Source of the DNA: Paenibacillus spiritus
GTDB lineage: Bacteria > Bacillota > Bacilli > Paenibacillales > Paenibacillaceae
Assembly: GCF_008710135.1 (NCBI RefSeq)
Contig: NZ_VYKK01000012.1
Coordinates: 62,001 to 126,000 of the forward strand
Direction of reading: 5' to 3'
Length of the DNA stretch: 64,000 nt
Part shown: piece by piece, positions 59,052 through 64,000 of the stretch
Numbering within the stretch: position 1 is the stretch's first letter
Layout: the number at the start of each line of letters is the position of its first letter
Position numbers and translations under genes: made by a program
The notes under the pieces: model-generated
What the model saw: the letters and a program-made list of their open reading frames with translations, nothing else
Told to the model about the DNA's origin: nothing
Database searches by the model: none

Positions 59052-60443
59052 ATGGAAGAGATAACAGGAGAGACTGCGGAGAAGAGAGGGCTGTCCCCGA
59101 AGCGGGCATGGCCCCGCATCGGACCGGACAGCCTGCTGCGGAACCGGGTGTACGTGCGTGTCTATACCGCGTATGCGGCGGCGAGCTTCGGCGACTGGTT
59201 CGACATGCTGGCGATTCAGGTGCTGGCCGGCTACCGGTGGCAGGTGTCGCCGCTGATGCTCGCGCTGATTCCGGTGAGCGCCGCGCTGCCCGGCATTGTG
59301 CTTGGCAGCCTGGCCGGCGCCGCCGCCGACCGGCTGGACCGGCTGAAGCTGATGCGCTGGTGCGATCTGGCCACGGCCCTGCTGACGGCGGTGCTGATCT
59401 GGGCGCCTGGCATGGCCTGGCTGCTTCCGGTGCTGCTGCTGCGCTCGGGGGTATCGACGCTGAACGTGCCGGCCCAGCAGGCGCTGACAAGGAGTCTGGT
59501 CCGGGAGGACCAGCTTCTTCAGGCGTCCTCGCTGAACGCGCTGATCATGCAGGGCTCAAAGGTAGCAGGCCCGCTGCTCGGCGGAGCGGTGCTGGTCGCG
59601 CTCTCGCCCGAATGGTGCATTGCGCTGAATACGGGAATGCGGCTGCTGTCCTGGGGCCTGCTGCTGTCGGTCCGGGCAGGGAATACAGGGGATACGGGGG
59701 ATACGGGGCGCACAGCCGGGCTGCCCGCAGGGGCAGGCATGAAGGCCGCCGGCGGCACAAGCGGCGAGCGGACCGAGGAGCTGGCGGCGGAACGGGCCTC
59801 CTTTCGGGAGACTTGGCGGGAGGGGTGGGCATTCGTGCTTCAGAACCGGATGCTGCGGGGTCTGCTGCTGTTCGGTCTTGTTGGCTCGGTTGTAATTCAG
59901 ATGGTCGACTTCCAGTTCGCCAGCCTGTTCCGGGAACTGGCCCCGGACCGGTCTTATCTGCCCGGCTGGATGATTTCGGCCGCCGGCATCGGAGCCATTG
60001 CCATGGTGGGAGCTATGAACGCCGGTATGCGAAGGGGAAGCCTCGGATTTCGCCTCGGGGGCGGATACGCTCTGATCGGAGCGTCGCTGGCGGGACTTGG
60101 CCTGCTGCGGGACGGGACAGGAGCCATGCCGGTCCTGCTGCTGGGTCTGCTGCTGGGTGCGGGCAACGGGGTGTTCTTCATCGCATTCAATTACGGGCTG
60201 CAAAAAGAAACGCCCGCCGCCATGACCGGCCGCGTCTTCGGCATCCAGAACATGCTCCTCAGCGCGATCATGATTGCGGCGCCGCTGCTCGGCGGAACGC
60301 TCGTGCAGGCGGCAGGCCCCCGCCCCGTCTTCTTCGCCTTCGGGCTTATGCTCGCCGGCCTCGGAACGGCCGGGCTGCTGCTGCGCCGGCGGTTGTGGCC
60401 GGAACCCGGCACGGAGACGGCCATATCCGCCGACCCTCTGTAA
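59052..60443 (+). CDS. MFS transporter
   Basis: 463 residues, about eleven to twelve membrane segments of the DHA3-like group: 'AYAAASFGDWFDMLAIQVLAGYRW' in part, 'LAGAAADRLDRLKLM' (loop 2-3) and 'NVPAQQALTRSLVREDQLLQASSLN' in part. A hydrophilic Gly/Thr-rich loop (about 210-240, 'TGDTGDTGRTAG') marks the centre and contains short imperfect nucleotide repeats. ATG at 59052 (GGGGAGG 9 bases upstream) is preferred over ATG at 59043, which abuts that site. It is probably an exporter of unknown substrate, linked to the regulator upstream. Confidence 0.88.
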   Translation: MEEITGETAEKRGLSPKRAWPRIGPDSLLRNRVYVRVYTAYAAASFGDWFDMLAIQVLAGYRWQVSPLMLALIPVSAALPGIVLGSLAGAAADRLDRLKLMRWCDLATALLTAVLIWAPGMAWLLPVLLLRSGVSTLNVPAQQALTRSLVREDQLLQASSLNALIMQGSKVAGPLLGGAVLVALSPEWCIALNTGMRLLSWGLLLSVRAGNTGDTGDTGRTAGLPAGAGMKAAGGTSGERTEELAAERASFRETWREGWAFVLQNRMLRGLLLFGLVGSVVIQMVDFQFASLFRELAPDRSYLPGWMISAAGIGAIAMVGAMNAGMRRGSLGFRLGGGYALIGASLAGLGLLRDGTGAMPVLLLGLLLGAGNGVFFIAFNYGLQKETPAAMTGRVFGIQNMLLSAIMIAAPLLGGTLVQAAGPRPVFFAFGLMLAGLGTAGLLLRRRLWPEPGTETAISADPL

Positions 60444-60511
60444 CTTCCGGAAGCCAAGTGCCGTCTGAGAAGAGGCAACAGCCATCATGCAAGCTTAAGG
60501 AGGGTAACTCT

Positions 60512-61336
60512 ATGCGAAGCATCCATCCTGCGGAAGGGCGATTCTCGTCCAAAAGAGCCGCAGCGGGTCTCTCCGCTTCCCTTGCGGTCCTGCTCCTGCT
60601 CGGCGGCTGCGGCGGCGGGTCGGACAGCGTCTCCCCGTCGAGCCCGGCGTACACGCCCGGGAGCACGGAGAGTGCGGCCCCGTCTGCCGAATCGTCTGCC
60701 GGTATGGCCGGTAGGACCCATGCGCCCGCCATCCCGTCCTCTGGTCCTGCCGCCGGAGAGACTGCCGGTACGGCCTCTCCGTCAGCAGCTTCCGCCGAGC
60801 CGCCGGAGGCCGCTCCCGAAGAAGGCCGGCCGCCGACGGCGCTGGAAGCGGCGAAGACGGTCATGCGGGCGCTGGCGGCAAGCGATATGAAGACCGTGGC
60901 GGCGTGGACGGACGCGGATGAGGGACTGCGTTTCTCGCCGGATGCGCATGTGGACGAGAAGAAGGATCCGGTCTTCCCCAGGGAGGAGACGGAGAAGCTG
61001 ATGAAAGACCCCGAGAGCCGCGTCTGGGGAACAGCCGCCGGTTCCGGAGAGGCGATCAAGCTGAAGTTCAGCGATTATTACAAGCGGTATGTCTACGACG
61101 CCGATTACGCGGCGGGCGCAGAGACCGCCCTGAACCGAACGCTGGGTGAGAGCACGACCCGCAACAATCTGGAGGAGGTCTATCCCCCCTCTGCGTATGA
61201 TTATGTCGAGTATCATATCGGCGGCACCGATCCCGGCGCGGACGGCATGGACTGGCGCAGTCTGCGGCTCGTCTTCAAGAAGCACGGCGAAGACCGGGCT
61301 TTGGTCGGAATCGTCCATGACGAGTGGACGCCGTGA
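60512..61336 (+). CDS. Lipoprotein of unknown function
   Basis: 274 residues. Signal with lipobox LLLLGGC (cysteine near residue 33), then GGGSDS and a long Ala/Pro/Ser/Thr linker (about 38-105). The C-terminal domain (about 108-274: 'ALEAAKTVMRALAASDMKTVAAWTD', in part, then 'YHIGGTDPGADGMDWRSLRLVF' and 'ALVGIVHDEWTP') resembles small DUF4878/NTF2-like extracytoplasmic domains in length and layout, but the match is not certain. ATG at 60512 follows AAGGAGGG. It lies 68 bp after the MFS gene. Confidence 0.83.
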   Translation: MRSIHPAEGRFSSKRAAAGLSASLAVLLLLGGCGGGSDSVSPSSPAYTPGSTESAAPSAESSAGMAGRTHAPAIPSSGPAAGETAGTASPSAASAEPPEAAPEEGRPPTALEAAKTVMRALAASDMKTVAAWTDADEGLRFSPDAHVDEKKDPVFPREETEKLMKDPESRVWGTAAGSGEAIKLKFSDYYKRYVYDADYAAGAETALNRTLGESTTRNNLEEVYPPSAYDYVEYHIGGTDPGADGMDWRSLRLVFKKHGEDRALVGIVHDEWTP

Positions 61337-61434
61337 ATGCGGGTGAACTTCTTGCTCCTTCCGGGGGCGGAACGGATGCAAGGGGCATTTTGTCCGGGAG
61401 GTCCGGGTGAAGAAAGGATGGAGGCGTCCGCATC

Positions 61435-61533
61435 ATGACCGGATTATGGAAACGGGGCGTACGCGCGTCTGCCGGCACCTGGGCGTTCGGCTCGCGGGCA
61501 GCGTACCGGTCTGAAGACGCCTCCTCTCCTTAA
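61435..61533 (+). CDS. Candidate small ORF, 32 residues
   Basis: ATG at 61435 preceded by GGAGG 10 bases upstream, reading MTGLWKRGVRASAGTWAFGS and stopping at TAA 61533. It is basic and mildly hydrophobic, with no family I know. It sits in the otherwise gene-free stretch 61337-61697. It may be spurious: the only support is the ribosome site and an uninterrupted short frame followed by a hairpin. Confidence 0.25.
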   Translation: MTGLWKRGVRASAGTWAFGSRAAYRSEDASSP

Positions 61534-61542
61534 CATCAACGG

Positions 61543-61580
61543 CAGCGGCCGTTCAGGAATTCCCTGGGCGGCCGCTGTTT
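61543..61580 (+). terminator. Hairpin in the lipoprotein-ydcC gap
   Basis: GGCAGCGGCCG pairs with CGGCCGCTG (arms at about 61541-61551 and 61571-61579) around a 19-base loop, followed by TTTGATG. It could terminate the lipoprotein transcript, but the T tract is short. Confidence 0.4.
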
Positions 61581-61625
61581 GATGTGCGCCCGCCAGGGCC
61601 GCCTTCCTGCTTGTCACGCCCGTCT

Positions 61626-61654
61626 GCATAATGCGTTCTTGTCCCTCATAGACA
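61626..61654 (+). promoter_or_regulatory. Possible sigma-E-like promoter of the ydcC-like gene
   Basis: GCATAAT (61626-61632), 14 bases, then CATAGACA (61647-61654): partial matches to the mother-cell sigma-E elements at the correct spacing. Two or three positions deviate, so this is weak. It would fit a sporulation-associated gene. Confidence 0.3.
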
Positions 61655-61697
61655 TGTACTATTCAACGATACCAATACAGGTTAAGGGGATGATGTC

Positions 61698-62846
61698 ATG
61701 CGCCGGATTGCATGCGTGCTTGTGATTGTGTTGAGCGTGGTCCTGGCACTCAGCGGGTGCGGGAAGAAGGATGCCGCTTCCGTAGTGAAGGATTTGAACG
61801 GAGTGGCCGACAAGCTGGAGAGCAAGGAGGGCGCCTACAAGGGAGCGGCCACGATGACGCTGTACACGGGCGAGCAGCCGCAGGAGTATAAGGTTGAGAT
61901 CTGGTACAAGAACCCGTCCTTCTACCGGATCAGCCTGGCCAACGTGGAGAAGAAAATTACGCAGATCGTGCTGCGCAACGATGACGGCGTCTTCGTTCTG
62001 ACCCCAAGCCTCGGCAAAAGCTTCCGCTTCCAGAGCGATTGGCCCGACAACCAGGGGCAGGTCTATCTCTATCAGACGCTGCTGAAAGGCATCGCTTCCG
62101 ACGACAACCGCCAGTTCGCCGAAGACAAGAACAGCTATGTCTTCGATGTGGCCGCCAACTACCAGAGCACCGCTCTGGTCCGCCAGAAGATCTGGCTGGA
62201 CAAAAAAACATACCGGCCTCAGCAGGTGCAGGTATCCGACTCCGAAGCCAAAGTAGTGGTAGATGTGAAGTTCGACAGCTTTGCCTTCGATCCGCAGTTC
62301 ACGAAGGACTCTTTTGATATGCAGAAGAATCTGAGCGGCGACGCCTCGAAGGAGACCGTGGCTGAGGTGGATGAGAATGGCAATCCGCTGCCTGCGGCCC
62401 AGGCCGGCCAGGGGCAGGATTCGTCGCTCGAGGCATCCGGTGCGGCGGGCGCAGCCGGGGATTCCGGCGCAACCGCCAAGTCCGGCGAAGCCGGGGCGGT
62501 TCTCGGCAGCTTTGGCGTGATTGAACCGGGCTATCTGCCCGAAGGCGTAACGCAGAAGGATTCCAACGTGATTGAAGGCAGCGAGGACCATGCGGTTCTG
62601 CTCCGCTACGACGGTCTCTACCAGTTCACGATCCGCGAGTCGCGGCCGAAGGACCTGGCCGTGTCGCTGGTGCCGGGCACAATGATCGACCTGGGCTTCA
62701 CCGCCGGGCTGCTGACCGGCGATGAGCAGCGGACGCTGACCTGGATGCCGGGAGACGGGATGGAGTACCGTCTGACGAGCGCAAATCTGCCGCTTTCAGA
62801 AATGATGCAAATTGCCGCTTCTATGGAAGGGCAATCGGGTAAATAA
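61698..62846 (+). CDS. ydcC: LolA-like sporulation lipoprotein, YdcC family
   Basis: 382 residues. Lipobox LALSGC (C20-21) then GKKDAAS. The N-terminal domain (about 25-215) is LolA/LppX-like: 'LNGVADKLESKEGAYKGAATMTLYTGEQPQEYKVEIWYKNPSFYRI' in part, 'VFVLTPSLGKSFRFQSDWP' and 'IWLDKKTYRPQQVQV'. A low-complexity linker (220-265) leads to a DUF4367-like C-terminal domain (about 270-375). B. subtilis YdcC is a sporulation-associated lipoprotein encoded directly upstream of alr, and the same order is seen here. It probably acts on the outer membrane face. The start follows AAGGGGATGATG. Confidence 0.88.
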   Translation: MRRIACVLVIVLSVVLALSGCGKKDAASVVKDLNGVADKLESKEGAYKGAATMTLYTGEQPQEYKVEIWYKNPSFYRISLANVEKKITQIVLRNDDGVFVLTPSLGKSFRFQSDWPDNQGQVYLYQTLLKGIASDDNRQFAEDKNSYVFDVAANYQSTALVRQKIWLDKKTYRPQQVQVSDSEAKVVVDVKFDSFAFDPQFTKDSFDMQKNLSGDASKETVAEVDENGNPLPAAQAGQGQDSSLEASGAAGAAGDSGATAKSGEAGAVLGSFGVIEPGYLPEGVTQKDSNVIEGSEDHAVLLRYDGLYQFTIRESRPKDLAVSLVPGTMIDLGFTAGLLTGDEQRTLTWMPGDGMEYRLTSANLPLSEMMQIAASMEGQSGK

Positions 62847-62854
62847 TAACGGGT

Positions 62855-62907
62855 AGACGGGTACTGCTGTGGAGTTTTCCCTCTGCGCCGGCGGTATCCG
62901 TCTTTTT
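62855..62907 (+). terminator. Terminator after the ydcC-like gene
   Basis: AGACGGGTACTGC (62855 onward) pairs with GCGGTATCCGTCT, followed by TTTTTG. The stem has two mismatches and a long loop. Confidence 0.7.
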
Positions 62908-62929
62908 GCACCCGGTCTTTCCGGCCGAA

Positions 62930-62958
62930 TTGACACTGCCAGCCGTTAGCATTACCAT
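62930..62958 (+). promoter_or_regulatory. Sigma-A promoter of alr
   Basis: TTGACA at 62930-62935, 17 bases, TACCAT at 62953-62958, about 45 bp upstream of the GTG start. The perfect -35 and ideal spacing support it. Confidence 0.65.
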
Positions 62959-63003
62959 TACGAATAAGAACTTGGGAATACTAACGAGAAGGTGACGAAG
63001 AAA

Positions 63004-64000
63004 GTGCAGGATTGCTATCGACCGACGATCGCCGAGATTGACCTGGATGCGCTGCGGGCCAACTATGAATCCTTCCGCCGGCACTTGCCGGAAGGAACCC
63101 GGTTCATGGGTTGTGTCAAGGGAAATGCCTACGGACACGGAGCTGTGGAGATTGCACGTGAATTGGAAGCGCTGGGCGCGGACTACGCCAGCGTCGCTTT
63201 TCTGGACGAAGCCATCCAGCTGCGCCAGGCGGGAGTGGGCCTCCCGATTCTGGTTCTGGGCTATACGCCGCCGGAAGCGATTCCCGCAGCCTATGCGCAC
63301 GATGTAACGGTAACGCTCTTCACCCCGGAGGTTCTGGAGGCGGTGGCACAGCTGCCGCTGGAAGGCGAACGCAGACTCAAGGTGCACATCAAGATTGACA
63401 GCGGCATGGGCCGGCTGGGGCTGCTGCCTCCCGACGCGCCGCCGTTTATCGAAGAGGTGCTGACAGTCCGGCAAGCGGAACTGGAGGGGATGTTCACCCA
63501 TTTTGCCAAGGCAGACGAACAGGACAAGAGCTATACACTGAAGCAGTACCGGCGATTCATGAGTGTGACGGAAGCGCTTCGGGAACGAGACCTGACCATC
63601 CCGATCATACATACAAGCAACAGCGCTGCGGCCATTGATCTGCCGGAGTTGTCGCTGGGCATGGTGCGAGTAGGCGCCAGTCTGTACGGGTTGTATCCCT
63701 CTGCGGAGGTGAACCGGCAGACGGTCCGGCTCCATCCGGTCATGACGCTCAAGACGATGGCCGTCTACGTCAAGAATTTGCCCCAAGGCTGGGGCGTAAG
63801 CTACGGAACCCGCTATACAGCGGACAGCGGGGAGCGGATTGCCACGCTGCCCGTCGGTTATGCAGACGGATATTCACGCATGCTCAGCGGCAAAGCGGAA
63901 GTATTGATCCGCGGCCGCCGCGTTCCTGTCGTCGGAACCATCTGTATGGACCAATGCATGATCTCACTCAAATCCTTGTCCGAAGAAGCGGAATATATTA
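63004..64000 (+). CDS. alr: Alanine racemase (partial, runs off the window)
   Basis: First 332 residues of the PLP enzyme that interconverts L- and D-alanine for peptidoglycan; D-/L-alanine balance also affects germination. Fold-type III marks: K39 in 'CVKGNAYGHG' binds PLP, 'KIDSGMGRLGL' and 'HTSNSAAAI' follow, then 'MVRVGASLYGLYPS', the second catalytic base near Y267 in 'GVSYGTRYTA', and 'LPVGYADGYSRML' and 'GTICMDQCMI'. Start GTG at 63004, with AAGGTGA 8 bases upstream; no better ATG exists before 'PTIAEIDLDAL'. It has its own promoter after the ydcC terminator. About 50-60 C-terminal residues are missing. Confidence 0.97.
   Translation, partial: MQDCYRPTIAEIDLDALRANYESFRRHLPEGTRFMGCVKGNAYGHGAVEIARELEALGADYASVAFLDEAIQLRQAGVGLPILVLGYTPPEAIPAAYAHDVTVTLFTPEVLEAVAQLPLEGERRLKVHIKIDSGMGRLGLLPPDAPPFIEEVLTVRQAELEGMFTHFAKADEQDKSYTLKQYRRFMSVTEALRERDLTIPIIHTSNSAAAIDLPELSLGMVRVGASLYGLYPSAEVNRQTVRLHPVMTLKTMAVYVKNLPQGWGVSYGTRYTADSGERIATLPVGYADGYSRMLSGKAEVLIRGRRVPVVGTICMDQCMISLKSLSEEAEYI

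Noticed and set aside
59108-61336. 742-codon frame running through the MFS gene into the lipoprotein gene
   Set aside because: Only the last 274 codons, from ATG 60512 with AAGGAGGG, encode the lipoprotein; the earlier part is out of frame with the MFS gene.

Overview
The window reads as a chromosomal segment of a Paenibacillus-like, endospore-forming member of the Bacillota. Evidence: strong AGGAGG-type ribosome binding sites with frequent TTG starts, a YesM/YesN-type two-component system beside sugar ABC permeases, a GerA-family germinant receptor operon behind a sigma-G-like promoter, a bacillithiol-system protein (YtxJ), CcpA-type cre boxes, and the ydcC-alr gene order known from Bacillus. 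Most of the window is GC-rich; the CRISPR/cas block and the genes just after it (about 38.7-50.4 kb) are visibly richer in A+T.

Layout. 1-4.7 kb: sugar ABC permeases (minus strand, cre-like box in the promoter) divergent from a YesM-type histidine kinase and a YesN-type response regulator. 4.7-5.1 kb: a four-copy inverted repeat cluster. 5.2-12 kb: an unknown protein, an aldo/keto reductase, a multidomain secreted GH5 mannanase-like enzyme with a cre box, and an AraC regulator. 12.3-18.9 kb: a YsnF-like stress protein, then a five-gene germinant receptor operon (A, B, C, small D-like, second B). 19-23.7 kb: GDPD, glutaredoxin plus YtxJ, a VOC-GNAT fusion, an L,D-transpeptidase and a lipoprotein. 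23.7-25.9 kb: an ABC-F gene behind a long leader with competing hairpins. 26-32.5 kb: unknown secreted proteins, lipoproteins, a GNAT protein and a HelD-like helicase.

32.6-49.4 kb is the most interesting region. Two CRISPR arrays (32 and 39 repeats) carry type I-C-like 33-nt repeats and nearly duplicate 183-bp leaders. A HepT/MntA toxin-antitoxin pair lies between them, and the end of hepT is encoded by the second leader. After the arrays come cas6 and a DUF6602-type PD-(D/E)XK nuclease, a terminator, then a tightly overlapping operon: HD-less Cas10, single Cas7, a Csx10 (Cas5-like) protein with a helical Cas11-like tail, double Cas7, a Csx19-like protein and a large Cas7 with insertion (TIGR03986-like). 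This matches the subunit list of the type III-D variant complex (III-Dv), but the first Cas7 is unfused. No adaptation genes, no type I-C effector and no CARF-domain protein are present in the window.

49.4-53.9 kb: a decapitated ABC exporter remnant, a thioredoxin-like protein, an unknown protein and a MacB/FtsX-type ABC transporter form a tight run. 54-61.3 kb: two MFS exporters with a TrmB-type and a winged-helix regulator, an extracellular phosphodiester glycosidase-domain protein and a lipoprotein. 61.7-64 kb: ydcC-like lipoprotein and the start of the alanine racemase gene, which runs off the window.
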